A stretch of 64,000 bases of DNA from Candidatus Poribacteria bacterium (GCA_002709695.1 PAQF01000086.1:101254-165253); one strand, 5' to 3'; positions 36,371 through 45,839 are shown, numbered from the stretch's first letter. The notes: a model not told the origin generated them from the letters alone. Program-made: numbers and translations.

Positions 36371-36900
36371 CTTTTCACACCTGTGTCAGATGTAGAATTC
36401 TCTAAAATGTTGCTAGATACTTTTCAGCTGTTTCAGCAAACACATCCCGATCTTTGAGGTTTATCTTGAAGGTTGAAGTACTATAGCGCCTAATTGACCG
36501 AATCTCATACTCTCCATAAACCAGATCCGCACGCTCATTTGCAAACATTCAAATCACAACTTTAAAGCATAAATGGAATCATTATGCTACAGGCACTTAA
36601 ATAACCATGCCAGTATATCAAAAAATGTTCGTTTTGTAAAGTGAACAATGAAAGGTTTTGTTTACCTATGATTGGTTCGGTAACATAATTGAGAAAGTTT
36701 AGGAACAAAAGTTCACATACTCGTGGTTCATAGATACAACCAAATGATTGGATATTACATTGGCATTAGTATGGCAATTAAATTGTATTTTCTTGTATTC
36801 CCCTAATGATAAGGCAAGGAAGTGGTTGTAAACTGTTGATCTATGTAGTTTTACCAACAGTATACCTATCATGATTAACGAGGTTTGTACTTCCAAATAG

Positions 36901-36929
36901 TTGGATAAAGCTATATCATTTGATATAAT
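36901..36929 (+). promoter_or_regulatory. Consensus promoter giving a near-leaderless transcript
   Basis: -35 TTGGAT (36901-36906), 17-nt spacer, -10 TATAAT (36924-36929). Transcription would start near 36936, only about 8 nt before ATG 36944, leaving no room for a Shine-Dalgarno. Confidence 0.6.
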
Positions 36930-36943
36930 GCTGAGATTACACG

Positions 36944-38413
36944 ATGAATGTTTCCCAACTTTATGTATTACTTAATCAAAAGTGGGTATATAATAATCGA
37001 AACTTGTCTATGCGAACACTAAAAAACTCACCTGTCAAAACTGCGTCAGCTATACTCTATAGCAAGGTTGATATCCCAAATGATTTTTTGTCTGTAGATT
37101 CGTTAGGGCGAAGATGGGGAGGGGATATACGCATTGGAGATTTAACAGGGAATGGTGAGGTCGATTTTCTAGTCTATAAATCGCTGGGTGGCATGAAACC
37201 GTCTTTTATCGGCGCCTTCACTATGGGTGGGGATCCGATATGGTCAATAGGCGATAAAGACCTCGCAGTTCCGGATACTGACGAAGATAGCCTCCATCAG
37301 ACACTCTCCCCTGATCGACCGGGTCCTGTAGCTTTATACGATATTGATCAAGATGGTCAAACTGAAGTAATTTGCTTTTATGTCAACCAGGATTTGCAAA
37401 AGGGTAAAGCTACCAGTAAATGGTCTATGGAAGACATGGATCTCCTTATTTTGGACGGGAAAACTGGGAAAGTTAAACGCAAAGCAAATCCGAACCAGTT
37501 GATAGGTTGCAGTGCTTACGTCAATGGTGATTTGCACATATCCAACTATGCACACCACCGATTGATGATTGCGAATTTCTCTGGTAATCAATATCCCCAA
37601 GATTTTGTTGTAAAACTTGGCAATGATGTTATTGCTTTCAACCATCAGCTCGAAGTTTTATGGCAGTACAAAAATAAATGGTATCAATATCCTAAGCATT
37701 CTGCTTACATACCGGCAGTTGGAGATCTTGATGGAGATGGTAGAGATGAAGTCAATGGTGGACACTTTGGGTTAGACCATGATGGAACAGTCATCTGGGA
37801 AAGATATCTTGGTGACAACATGGATGCTGTTCTCGTTGAGGATTGGGATGGTAACCCGGATAATGGGAAAGAAGCGATTCTCTCCGCGGGAGGTCAAGTT
37901 CTTGATGCTAGTGGATGCCCATTGCTCGAACTTGGCTTAGAATTAGTCCCACACGGACAAGAAGTTCGATGTGGTAATGTCTTCCCCAATTCAACTGGGC
38001 TGGACATGGTTATTCGTTATGATGGTCATACCCCTAATCTGATGGTTGTTGATAATACAGGTAGGGTCAGAGTACGTTTTCAAGTTGACGAATCGCCAAA
38101 CAATACCGGGCTAGAAATCATCCGTTGGAATGGAGATCATCAAATAGAGTTAATTTACAGTCCAGCAGCACTTTATGATAGCCATGGAAAGAAGACTGTA
38201 ACCTTTCCCGATTTACCGCCTGCTGCTGGCGGTAAAATGGGTTGGTATCATTGCTTCCCGGCTAATGTATGTGGAGATGCGCGTGAAGAAGTAGTTCTGT
38301 ATGATCCTTATAGTGATGCCATATATATATATACTCCTGCACCTTTTGATCCGAAAGCGTTCAGTGGTTATCATCATACGTTGCGCCAGTATAATGCACG
38401 TTTAATAGATTAA
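36944..38413 (+). CDS. FG-GAP/VCBS beta-propeller, rhamnogalacturonan-lyase-like
   Basis: 489 residues without a signal peptide as read. Repeated calcium-type loops are visible: DLTGNGEVDFLVY, DIDQDGQTEVICFY, DLDGDGRDEVNGG and DWDGNPDNGKEAIL. The arrangement and the C-terminus (GDAREEVVLYDPYSDAIYIY) resemble the eight-bladed propeller of family 11 rhamnogalacturonan lyases and related sugar-binding proteins. Catalytic residues of PL11 cannot be confirmed by eye, so enzymatic activity is open. The gene lies 25 nt upstream of a sulfatase-like gene, which fits joint action on complex polysaccharides. A later start at M23 is possible, but the promoter position supports 36944. Confidence 0.65.
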   Translation: MNVSQLYVLLNQKWVYNNRNLSMRTLKNSPVKTASAILYSKVDIPNDFLSVDSLGRRWGGDIRIGDLTGNGEVDFLVYKSLGGMKPSFIGAFTMGGDPIWSIGDKDLAVPDTDEDSLHQTLSPDRPGPVALYDIDQDGQTEVICFYVNQDLQKGKATSKWSMEDMDLLILDGKTGKVKRKANPNQLIGCSAYVNGDLHISNYAHHRLMIANFSGNQYPQDFVVKLGNDVIAFNHQLEVLWQYKNKWYQYPKHSAYIPAVGDLDGDGRDEVNGGHFGLDHDGTVIWERYLGDNMDAVLVEDWDGNPDNGKEAILSAGGQVLDASGCPLLELGLELVPHGQEVRCGNVFPNSTGLDMVIRYDGHTPNLMVVDNTGRVRVRFQVDESPNNTGLEIIRWNGDHQIELIYSPAALYDSHGKKTVTFPDLPPAAGGKMGWYHCFPANVCGDAREEVVLYDPYSDAIYIYTPAPFDPKAFSGYHHTLRQYNARLID

Positions 38414-38438
38414 ACGTGAGAATCTCAGGAGAATTCGC

Positions 38439-39704
38439 ATGGACAACCGTGTCAATAAGTTTCTGCTAATTTCAATTGATTGTTGGCGATATGATGCTCT
38501 TAGTCGTACCAACTCAACATTACGCACACCTAAATTTGATTTGGTTACACAAGATTTCTCTTTTGCTAATCGGTTTTTTGTTACAGCACCTGCCACACGC
38601 CCTTCTCACACCTCACTCTTTACGGGACTTTATCCGTTTGAACATGGTCTTTATGGCCAAACCTACTTAAAGATGTTTGATCAAATCCGAAATCTTTTCC
38701 AGATTTTTGATCAAGCAGGTTACCGAATGTTGGGTAGATCTCAAAGACCAGATGTATTTCGCTTCTTGGATTTTGAGCCTTATATCACTCTCCTTGACCC
38801 AAATGCCGAACAACAGCATTTGGGGGCTCTTGAGAATTTTCTGGATGCACTAAAATCACCCGAGGAATCGCCACAGTTCTGTTTCTTACATCTCTGGTAC
38901 ACTCATGGTGGTTATGGTATGGGGGGAGTTCGGTCCTCGCCAAATTTACAGCAACTGGTAAACCAAGGAAAAACAGAGGAAGCTCTACAATTTTATTATG
39001 CTGCGGTCACTCATGTACTAGAATTCATGCTAGTGGAAATATTGAAATCACTTTCTCTTGATGAATGGGCAATTTTTATTTTTGGAGATCACGGTGAAGG
39101 GTTTTGTGACGAAGTCATGGCGCACGGCGATAATCTCCATCAGAACGTGATCAGAGTGCCTCTTTTAGTGAATATACCGGAAACTGATCGACTTGTTTTC
39201 CCTGAAGATGCTCCGGTTTCAATGATAGATCTGTTTCCAACGATTCTGAATCTGGCAAAGTTGGATATTAACTATAACGGGTATGGTCGTGATTTATTAG
39301 GAGATCCAAAAGAATTTCAGGACAGATGGGTATTGACGGAACTAGACAGTTTGTACGGTGTTGGATTTCTCAAACAATCTAACTTAGAAACCGCCCACAA
39401 TAGAGTAACTTCTCGTCTCAAAATTGATGGTCAGGAAATCTCGAGAGATCCTAATGGTCGCCGGTTATGGACGCTAACCAACGGCGAAATATTCTATCGG
39501 GAGGATGAACAAAACGGTAATTATGTAGTACGCGATATAAAGAGCGGAACAGACCTCCCTTGTGAGGATCCAGCTACTTTCAAATTAAAGTATGATGAAT
39601 TACTAATCAACTCACGTTATCAACATCTTCAGCATCAGGAAACGAGTAACGAAGAAGTGGAAATTCTCGAAAACCGATTGAGGGATCTTGGCTACATCGA
39701 CTAG
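38439..39704 (+). CDS. Sulfatase-family (alkaline phosphatase superfamily) hydrolase with Thr at the nucleophile position
   Basis: 421 residues, with CAGGAG 9 nt before the ATG. ISIDCWRYDAL supplies the first metal aspartate (D14), and FGDHGEG and AHGDNLHQ the later metal/His ligands. The nucleophile block reads APATRPSHTSLFTGLYP. Where formylglycine sulfatases have C/S-x-P-x-R, this protein has T53-R-P-S-H57, so formylglycine cannot form. Thr is a known nucleophile in phosphatases and phosphodiesterases of the superfamily. It may therefore cleave phosphodiester or phosphonate-type bonds rather than sulfate esters (inference). No signal peptide is seen. Confidence 0.75.
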   Translation: MDNRVNKFLLISIDCWRYDALSRTNSTLRTPKFDLVTQDFSFANRFFVTAPATRPSHTSLFTGLYPFEHGLYGQTYLKMFDQIRNLFQIFDQAGYRMLGRSQRPDVFRFLDFEPYITLLDPNAEQQHLGALENFLDALKSPEESPQFCFLHLWYTHGGYGMGGVRSSPNLQQLVNQGKTEEALQFYYAAVTHVLEFMLVEILKSLSLDEWAIFIFGDHGEGFCDEVMAHGDNLHQNVIRVPLLVNIPETDRLVFPEDAPVSMIDLFPTILNLAKLDINYNGYGRDLLGDPKEFQDRWVLTELDSLYGVGFLKQSNLETAHNRVTSRLKIDGQEISRDPNGRRLWTLTNGEIFYREDEQNGNYVVRDIKSGTDLPCEDPATFKLKYDELLINSRYQHLQHQETSNEEVEILENRLRDLGYID

Positions 39705-39739
39705 GTTGAGGAAGGAGTTTTGAATTTCTTACAACAGTA

Positions 39740-40195
39740 TTATTCTCTACATTCGGAACAAACACCAATAATTTCGTTTCTAAATTTTATAGGATTAAAA
39801 TCGAATTTTCTGCATAGCTCATTTTTTTGTTTAATTATTTCTGGGACTTTACTCTCAGTTATTTTCCCACATTGAACGCAAATAAGATGTGCGTGTTCTT
39901 TGATGTTACCGATGTATTCGTACTGAATTTGGTTGTCGGCATCAATGACTTCGGTTAAAATACCACTTTTGATCAAAAGTGGCAAAGTACGATAGATGGT
40001 TGCTTTGGATGTTTTATGACCGGCCTGTCGCATCCAAACCAACAAGTCGTCTGGGCGAAAATGGGTATCTGTCTTAAACACTTGGTTCAAGATGATAAAT
40101 CTTTCTTGGGTTAATCTTAATCCTTGGGTATCAAGATAATCTTTGAATTGGTCAACACGTTCATTGGGTACATTCCCGCTTTCTATGTTATTCAT
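39740..40195 (-). CDS. fur: Fur-family metalloregulator
   Basis: 151 residues. A winged-helix N-terminal half (LTQERFIILNQVFKTDTHF, TSKATIYRTLPLLIKSGIL) precedes a dimerisation/metal half with HAHLICVQCGKITE. Two CxxC pairs (CVQC and CSEC) form the structural zinc site. The regulatory site could hold Fe2+, Zn2+ or Mn2+, or the protein could be a PerR-type peroxide sensor; the sequence does not decide. It lies 2 nt after the aminotransferase gene at the end of a four-gene minus-strand cluster with YgfZ. Confidence 0.85.
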   Translation of the reverse strand: MNNIESGNVPNERVDQFKDYLDTQGLRLTQERFIILNQVFKTDTHFRPDDLLVWMRQAGHKTSKATIYRTLPLLIKSGILTEVIDADNQIQYEYIGNIKEHAHLICVQCGKITESKVPEIIKQKNELCRKFDFNPIKFRNEIIGVCSECRE

Positions 40196-40197
40196 AA

Positions 40198-41331
40198 TTA
40201 GTTGTTCCTAAATACTTCCTGTGCAGCAGCTAATCCAACTCCAGATGTAGAGTTATATCCAATTTCAGCTAGACCTCGTTCCAAAGCGGAAATTGCGACA
40301 ATGATATCATGTTCGCATACCCAACCAAGGTGGGCAATACGCAGAATCTGACCTTTTAATTTTCCTTGTCCGCCAGCATACGTTATCCCGTATCGGTTGC
40401 GCATCGTTTTCAAGAGTACCTGCCCATCAATCCTATTAGGTAAGCAAATTGAAGTCAAGGTATTAGCTGGTTCTTGAGCGAAAAGTTTCAAGCCCATAGC
40501 TTTTACCGCACACTTGGTTGCACTTGCTAGATGAGCATGACGCTCCAGTACGTTTTCGATCTGTTCCTTCTGAATGCGATCTAGCGCTTGATCCAAGGCT
40601 TTAATAAATGTAATAGCCGGAGTATATGGTGTTGATCCTCTGTGTCCAGTATCTTGGGCTTGACGCAAATCGAAATAGAACTTTGGCAAATCAGAGCTTT
40701 GGGCCGATTTCCATGCTTGGTCGCTTAATGATACTAATCCAATCCCGGGTGGTGTCATTAAGCCTTTATGGGAGCATGAGACAACAGCATCAACACCCCA
40801 ATTGTCCATTTGTAAGTCGTCAGCACATAATGCACTGACTGCATCAACCACCAAGAGCGCATCATGTTTTTGAAGAATTTCGCCTAGTGTTTTAATATCA
40901 TGTAAGGCTCCGGTCGACGTTTCACACAGTGTAGCCAAAACTGCTTTAGTTTCCGGATATTGATTGAGTCGATCTTCAACCTGTTGGGGATCAACTGACC
41001 TACCCCATTCAATATCTATAGGATCAAATTGAATCCCATATGCTTCACAGATTTCCCCCCAGCGTTCACCGAATTTCCCACTGCGAATAACAGTTACTCG
41101 ATCGTTCGAAGACAGAATATTAGTGATAGTTGCCTCCATCGCACCTGTACCAGACGAGGTAAGTATCATTACGTCGTTTTTAGTTTGAAAAACATATTTC
41201 AACTTCGCCGTTACATTGCCAAGCAATTCCGCAGATTCGCCAGTTCGGTGATAATCAATAGGCAAAGCCATTGTGAGCAGGGTCTCAGTAGGAATTGGCG
41301 TTGGGCCAGGAGCGAACAGGTAATTTTTCAT
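40198..41331 (-). CDS. Class V aminotransferase (serine-pyruvate / alanine-glyoxylate type)
   Basis: 377 residues with the N-terminal motif FAPGPTPIPTETLLTM. The PLP lysine is K189 in CSHKGLMTPPGIGLV. SSGTGAMEATITN holds the phosphate-binding loop and VDAVSALCADDL the ring-binding aspartate. Family members exchange amino groups between alanine or serine and glyoxylate or pyruvate, and some act in purine breakdown or photorespiration-like pathways. A glycerate kinase and a transketolase occur within 10 kb, which would fit serine-hydroxypyruvate-glycerate metabolism (inference). Its ATG shares one base with the preceding small gene's stop (TAATG). Confidence 0.85.
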   Translation of the reverse strand: MKNYLFAPGPTPIPTETLLTMALPIDYHRTGESAELLGNVTAKLKYVFQTKNDVMILTSSGTGAMEATITNILSSNDRVTVIRSGKFGERWGEICEAYGIQFDPIDIEWGRSVDPQQVEDRLNQYPETKAVLATLCETSTGALHDIKTLGEILQKHDALLVVDAVSALCADDLQMDNWGVDAVVSCSHKGLMTPPGIGLVSLSDQAWKSAQSSDLPKFYFDLRQAQDTGHRGSTPYTPAITFIKALDQALDRIQKEQIENVLERHAHLASATKCAVKAMGLKLFAQEPANTLTSICLPNRIDGQVLLKTMRNRYGITYAGGQGKLKGQILRIAHLGWVCEHDIIVAISALERGLAEIGYNSTSGVGLAAAQEVFRNN

Positions 41332-41567
41332 TATACTAATGCGCTAGGTTGTGATTCATCAAAAATAGGTTTTACCTTTCCATCAGTAATTTCAAGTTTG
41401 ACCCATTCTGCTGTCAGGAGTTCGAATAACTTAAGCATCTCTTCTCTTTGTGAACGACTATCCAGAGGAACTTCTAATGTGATCGTGGAGAACTCTTCCT
41501 TTTGTACCTCACCTTCTTTGTCAAATTTTAGTGGTGTTACCAGTATCTTTTTCAATTTAGCATCCAT
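41331..41567 (-). CDS. Small conserved-type hypothetical protein
   Basis: 78 residues from ATG 41567, chosen because TAGGAG lies 11 nt upstream; a start 24 nt earlier is possible. It is an acidic and lysine-rich soluble protein (MDAKLKKILVTPLKFDKEGE, MLKLFELLTAEWVKLEI) with predicted beta strands and one amphipathic helix, and no membrane span. The stop overlaps the aminotransferase start as TAATG, indicating coupling. No family was recognised. Confidence 0.6.
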   Translation of the reverse strand: MDAKLKKILVTPLKFDKEGEVQKEEFSTITLEVPLDSRSQREEMLKLFELLTAEWVKLEITDGKVKPIFDESQPSALV

Positions 41568-41624
41568 CTTGGTACCTACTCCTAAAAACATTAAGGATTA
41601 TAAATAAATATTGCGTAGATGAGA

Positions 41625-42716
41625 TCATGCTTTTTCCATAAAAGGTAACGATGAAACTATTGCATTCACCCATCCATTTTCGATTTCAATTTTCACTTCG
41701 CTACCAGGTTCCGTAAAAGCCGTTCGGACATAACCAAGGGCGATAGTTTTGTTTAGCGTTGGAGATTTAACCGCACTGGTTACATAACCAATCTGCTTTT
41801 CTCCGCCAAGGATTTTTGATTTTTCATTTGGGAGATCCTCGGAATCAATTTCCAAACCGCGTAACAGGCGGTTCGGATGACCACGATATTTCATTCTTGC
41901 GACAATTTCTTGGCCAATATAACACCCTTTTTCGAAATTAACTGCTTTTTCCAGCTCTGCTTCAAGTGGAATAATGGAATCATCAAGTTCCTTACCAAAC
42001 CAAGGAATTCCTGCTTCTAGCCGAAGTGAATTTAAAGCCTTTAGGCCAACTGGAAACACCTCAAATTTCCTGTCTTCGCTGACCAAACTCTGCCATAGAC
42101 CCAACAACTCTGATGTTGAATTAACATGAAGTTGAAATCCTTTTTCTCCTGTTTCTAAGCTACTGACACACTTCACTGATAGATCCATGATTTTTCCATC
42201 TAGACTTTGGTACTCTTCTAAATTATCAACATCAATTCCAAGAAGACTTTTTATAAAGGCACCTGCATTCACACCAGAAACTAGAATAATTCCTGTTTCT
42301 GGTGTGATGTCGTTAATTTCGACATCGTCAGCAACTAGGTATTTCTCTAGATTTTGATGTAAGTCATTCTTGGCAATTGCGGTAGTGATAAGATCAATAT
42401 AATCCTCAGCAATGATTACATTCATATCAGCGATTATTTTTCCCCGGTTGGTAAGAATCATTGCGTAATTTCCGCTTCCAGGTGGAAGTTTGGTCACTTC
42501 ATTTGACACAATACGATGAAGATACTCCGCCCGTTCTGTGCCCGTTAACCGTAATCTTCCTCGATGTGAAACATCAATGATACCTATACCATTTCGAACA
42601 GCAAGATGCTCCTGTACTGAGTCAGTATAGTGGGAAACTAAGGACCAATCGTCATGCATCTGGTCAAAGTTCGCGCCGAGTAGCTTATGTTGTTCGTAAA
42701 GGGCGGTTTTTCTCAT
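41625..42716 (-). CDS. ygfZ: YgfZ/GcvT-family folate-binding protein
   Basis: 363 residues. The GcvT-like fold is seen in GIGIIDVSHRGRLRLTG and AMILTNRGKIIADM. The signature FEKGCYIGQEIVARMKYRG contains K-G-C-Y-x-G-Q-E, which separates YgfZ/COG0354 from glycine-cleavage T proteins. YgfZ uses tetrahydrofolate and helps keep certain Fe-S enzymes active, including tRNA-modifying MiaB. It is the first gene of the cluster YgfZ, small protein, aminotransferase, Fur. The link with Fur fits iron and Fe-S homeostasis. Confidence 0.8.
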   Translation of the reverse strand: MRKTALYEQHKLLGANFDQMHDDWSLVSHYTDSVQEHLAVRNGIGIIDVSHRGRLRLTGTERAEYLHRIVSNEVTKLPPGSGNYAMILTNRGKIIADMNVIIAEDYIDLITTAIAKNDLHQNLEKYLVADDVEINDITPETGIILVSGVNAGAFIKSLLGIDVDNLEEYQSLDGKIMDLSVKCVSSLETGEKGFQLHVNSTSELLGLWQSLVSEDRKFEVFPVGLKALNSLRLEAGIPWFGKELDDSIIPLEAELEKAVNFEKGCYIGQEIVARMKYRGHPNRLLRGLEIDSEDLPNEKSKILGGEKQIGYVTSAVKSPTLNKTIALGYVRTAFTEPGSEVKIEIENGWVNAIVSSLPFMEKA

Positions 42717-42928
42717 AAAGTGGTATATTGGTAGATAGCAGCATGTTCGATATACATATGATTATATCGCAAGCTGAAAATCAAAGTCAAACGCTTTAGG
42801 AACCTGTGGAAATTCTAATCAGATCGAGATGTCCAGGGCGAGGTGCATATCTCTGTAATCATGTTCGTATAGTTTGTCGGAGGTGCTATAGAAACTCGCC
42901 TGGTTGAGACTCAAACGACGGGGATGAT

Positions 42929-43795
42929 TCAGTCATTTTTTGTTCTAACTGGATTTGCCCAGTGTTTCGATGTATCGTTACCACTAACTATGACACCTTC
43001 TTCATTCCAGTGCAAATGGCCTCGAACGTCAGGAGTACAGTAACGCAAAGTTAAACCACATCGTCTGCGATGGGAATTGTTGATATTTGAGCTGTGCAAC
43101 AGCAGGTCTGAGTGGATGGAGATGCTACCGGCCTGAAGTTCCACGTCAACTAGATTTCCATATTGTTCTGCATTGTCAACAGTTTGGTTTAAAATATTAT
43201 TTTCGGAAGGATTGCTTTTTTTATACATTAAGTGCCCAAATTGGTGAGAACCGGCCATAAAACGCATGCAACCATTTCCAATATCAGAATCGTCTATGGC
43301 TAACCAAACTGTCACTGTTTTGGATGGTGTTAGTGGCCAATAACTGGCATCTTGATGCCAGGCAACTATTTTATTATCTCCAGGCAATTTACAGAAATAG
43401 TGTGCCCCCCAACCGATAATGTCTTCGCCTATCAAGTCTCTAATGTAGGATACAATTCTGGGGTTTTTAAGAAGATCATAGATCTTTCCGTATTTCAAGT
43501 GGGCAGACAGGATCGAATAGCTCCCTCCTCCTGCACTAGTGACTTCCTCCAACAAAACGTCAAAATGTCTTCTATATTCAAGAATCTCATCCCGATCAAA
43601 AATCGGGATACCTTTTATATAACCAAGTTCGTTGAAGGCTTTCACTTGCAGTTTTGTAAAGGCAATCGGATTTTTGCATTGACTGGGATAAAACTGAAGA
43701 TCCCGTGGGATTTTATCCAACTGCTCTTGAGTTGGTATAATTTTGTTTCTTTGGTTCGGGACAGTTTTGAGTCTCAACTCGGCTTCAGATGACAT
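42929..43795 (-). CDS. Phytanoyl-CoA dioxygenase (PhyH) family protein
   Basis: 288 residues. The Fe(II)/2-oxoglutarate site is visible: HxD in AWHQDASYWPL, the distal His in SIHSDLLLHSSN, and the 2-oxoglutarate-binding Arg in RRCGLTLRY. The double-stranded beta-helix fold covers about 60-270. PhyH proteins hydroxylate diverse small molecules, and uncultured marine bacteria often carry many copies. The substrate is unknown. The gene is monocistronic: 212 nt separate it from ygfZ, and a long non-coding stretch lies upstream. Confidence 0.85.
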   Translation of the reverse strand: MSSEAELRLKTVPNQRNKIIPTQEQLDKIPRDLQFYPSQCKNPIAFTKLQVKAFNELGYIKGIPIFDRDEILEYRRHFDVLLEEVTSAGGGSYSILSAHLKYGKIYDLLKNPRIVSYIRDLIGEDIIGWGAHYFCKLPGDNKIVAWHQDASYWPLTPSKTVTVWLAIDDSDIGNGCMRFMAGSHQFGHLMYKKSNPSENNILNQTVDNAEQYGNLVDVELQAGSISIHSDLLLHSSNINNSHRRRCGLTLRYCTPDVRGHLHWNEEGVIVSGNDTSKHWANPVRTKND

Positions 43796-44684
43796 ATCAT
43801 TTATACTCTTGGGATTAATTTGATGGGAAATGGCTTTTATATTAGGAAGAATGATTAGTTTTAGCCTGCTAGTCCGTCTAGTTTGCGCTTGTCGCTAAAA
43901 TACCATCGGCAACGTAGGACTAAATTCAGCTGTGCTGGTTCATGGAAAAATTCAGATTAAGAACCAATGCTAAATAGGATACAATAGCTTTCGGCTGATG
44001 TCAAACCACTCATTGATTACAACAACTCCTACCGAGGGAAAAAGCAGAGAGAGTTTGTGTGATACGCCTAAAATTCCCGTTACCGTAACTTAGTGAGGCC
44101 AACCAAATACTTTGTCAATCTCCTCTGTTTTTCTTTTATGATACTTGGCCTACCTTAGTTTGATATCTAGTTTATCTCTTTGCTAGAAATGGAATACTAA
44201 CTTACGGGATGGAAAATATTTGAGTTTTACTCTCGTTTATGCACATAGGTTTGCGAGGATAAAGATGAGACTATGTAGCTATGTGGGCATAGATAAGGCG
44301 CTTCTTGGAATTGCAAAATCCATCTATTAACTAGTTTAGGTGATGTAGTCTCTCAGCAATGATAATGACCCAATTCAACTTAGTGGCCCGATTGCTTTGT
44401 AGTAAGGTTGACTAAGCACTTCCGTTTAGGAAAAAACAATTTAAGAGTTCAAGATCCGACACCTGATTGTGATGATAGGCATCTATTATAATGTTGTGGT
44501 TTCTTTGGGGAAGCTAGGTTTGTCTTTGTATCTAAGTTAGTAGGAACTAAACTGAATTATTCGGTAAAGTAAATATTGATTTAATTGAAACCAAGCAGAT
44601 ATTGTTCAGATTGAAAAAACATTCCTAAATTCGGAATCTTGACAAGATTTAGTTTGTCGTGTTATGATTCGAAAATTATTCATT
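43796..44684. other. Long intergenic region (about 0.9 kb)
   Basis: The only confident signal is the promoter at 44639-44668 next to the glycerate kinase. The remaining ~840 nt have frequent stops in all frames and no ribosome-site-supported ORF. I found no tRNA cloverleaf, riboswitch-like conserved block or long inverted repeat. It may contain decayed coding sequence or an unrecognised small RNA. Confidence 0.4.
44639..44668 (+). promoter_or_regulatory. Sigma-70-like promoter of the glycerate kinase operon
   Basis: -35 TTGACA (44639-44644), 18-nt spacer, -10 TATGAT (44663-44668). The predicted start is near 44675, about 10 nt before ATG 44685. The -10 box covers a more upstream ATG at 44664, which therefore cannot be the start on this transcript. 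Confidence 0.6.
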
Positions 44685-45839
44685 ATGAAGATCGTCATCG
44701 CTCCTGATTCATTTAAAGGTTGTTTGACCGCACCGCAAGTTTCTGAGGCTATAGAAGCTGGTTTTCTACTTGTGTTCCCTTCCGCAATAATGGAGAAGCT
44801 ACCTATGGCAGATGGTGGAGAAGGAACAGCTTTGTCTTTGATGACTAGTTCAAACGGCAAAATGCATCAAGTATCTGTCCTAAATCCACTTGGGGACCAG
44901 ATTCCTTCCGAATTCGGCATAATGGGAGATTACCAAACTGCCGTAATTGAAATGGCTTCAGCGTCAGGACTCACCTTGATTCGCCAAGATCAGCAAAATC
45001 CGATGCTGACCACTACCTATGGTACGGGACAGTTAATACGTGCTGCTTTAGATATAGGTTGTAATAAGTTAATTATTGGTATTGGAGGAAGTGCAACAAA
45101 TGATGGGGGAGCAGGCATGGCTCAGGCCCTTGGAGCTAAGCTTTTGGATGTAAATGGCAATCAAATTGGATTTGGTGGTGGAAAATTAGCAGATATAGAT
45201 AAAATTGATATTACTGGATTAGACCCACGTCTTTCAGAAGTGAATATTGTCGTAGCTTGTGATGTCTCCAATGTATTGACTGGCAAGAATGGTGCTTCAT
45301 ATATATATGGTCCTCAAAAGGGAGCGACATCAGATATGGTCGAAGTCTTAGATCGGAATTTGGCGCACTTTTCAGATATTATCAAGAGAGATCTTGGTTG
45401 GTCTGTAGAGGATATTCCTGGTTCGGGAGCTGCAGGAGGTCTTGGGGCAGGGTTAATCGCTTTCACTGGAGCACAATTACAGGCAGGTATTGACATTGTA
45501 TTGGAAGCTATGGACTTTGCTAATCGAATTCAAGGATCAGACCTTATTATTACTGGCGAAGGTCGGCTTGATTATCAAACCTCCTTTGGAAAGACACCTG
45601 CGGGTGTAGCAAAAATTGCTCAAACGCAGAACATTCCTGTGATTGCAATAGCTGGAAGTGTCGCAAAGGATATAGACAAATTGTATACCATAGGTATTAA
45701 TGCTGTCGTAGACATTGTTCATGAGCCAATGTCACTAGAGGTAGCAATAGTAAACGCGTCTGAATTGATTACCATTGCTGCTGAACGTGCGGCTCGTTTG
45801 GTTAGAGTTGGACTTATAAAAGGGAAGTTCGATGATTAA
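44685..45839 (+). CDS. glxK: Glycerate kinase (GarK/GlxK family)
   Basis: 384 residues from ATG 44685, the start that gives the family N-terminus MKIVIAPDSFKGCLTAPQV. An earlier ATG lies inside the -10 box of the promoter. Other conserved blocks are KLPMADGGEGTALSL, IGIGGSATNDGGAGMAQALG and ITGEGRLDYQTSFGKTPAGV. The enzyme phosphorylates D-glycerate, usually to 2-phosphoglycerate, and feeds glycolysis. The start overlaps no other gene; the end overlaps the PorV-like gene by 8 nt, linking a metabolic enzyme to outer-membrane proteins in one operon. Confidence 0.9.
   Translation: MKIVIAPDSFKGCLTAPQVSEAIEAGFLLVFPSAIMEKLPMADGGEGTALSLMTSSNGKMHQVSVLNPLGDQIPSEFGIMGDYQTAVIEMASASGLTLIRQDQQNPMLTTTYGTGQLIRAALDIGCNKLIIGIGGSATNDGGAGMAQALGAKLLDVNGNQIGFGGGKLADIDKIDITGLDPRLSEVNIVVACDVSNVLTGKNGASYIYGPQKGATSDMVEVLDRNLAHFSDIIKRDLGWSVEDIPGSGAAGGLGAGLIAFTGAQLQAGIDIVLEAMDFANRIQGSDLIITGEGRLDYQTSFGKTPAGVAKIAQTQNIPVIAIAGSVAKDIDKLYTIGINAVVDIVHEPMSLEVAIVNASELITIAAERAARLVRVGLIKGKFDD

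Larger units (their letters stand above)
36317..36943. other. 627-nt divergent intergenic region
   Basis: It holds the channel promoter (36343-36370, minus) and the propeller-gene promoter (36901-36929, plus). The roughly 500 nt between them are AT-rich with only small open frames lacking ribosome sites. I see no RNA gene, long repeat or terminator. Confidence 0.4.

Noticed and set aside
41029..41607. 192-codon plus-strand open frame opposite the aminotransferase and small gene
   Set aside because: It lacks a ribosome site and family motifs, and runs antisense to a clear class V aminotransferase; a shadow frame.
43352..43792. 146-codon plus-strand open frame opposite PhyH
   Set aside because: Antisense to intact HxD and Arg motifs of PhyH, with no initiation signal; a shadow frame.
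44440..44480. TTCAAGATCC motif as a possible tRNA T-arm
   Set aside because: No complementary T-stem, D-arm or acceptor stem could be drawn around it.
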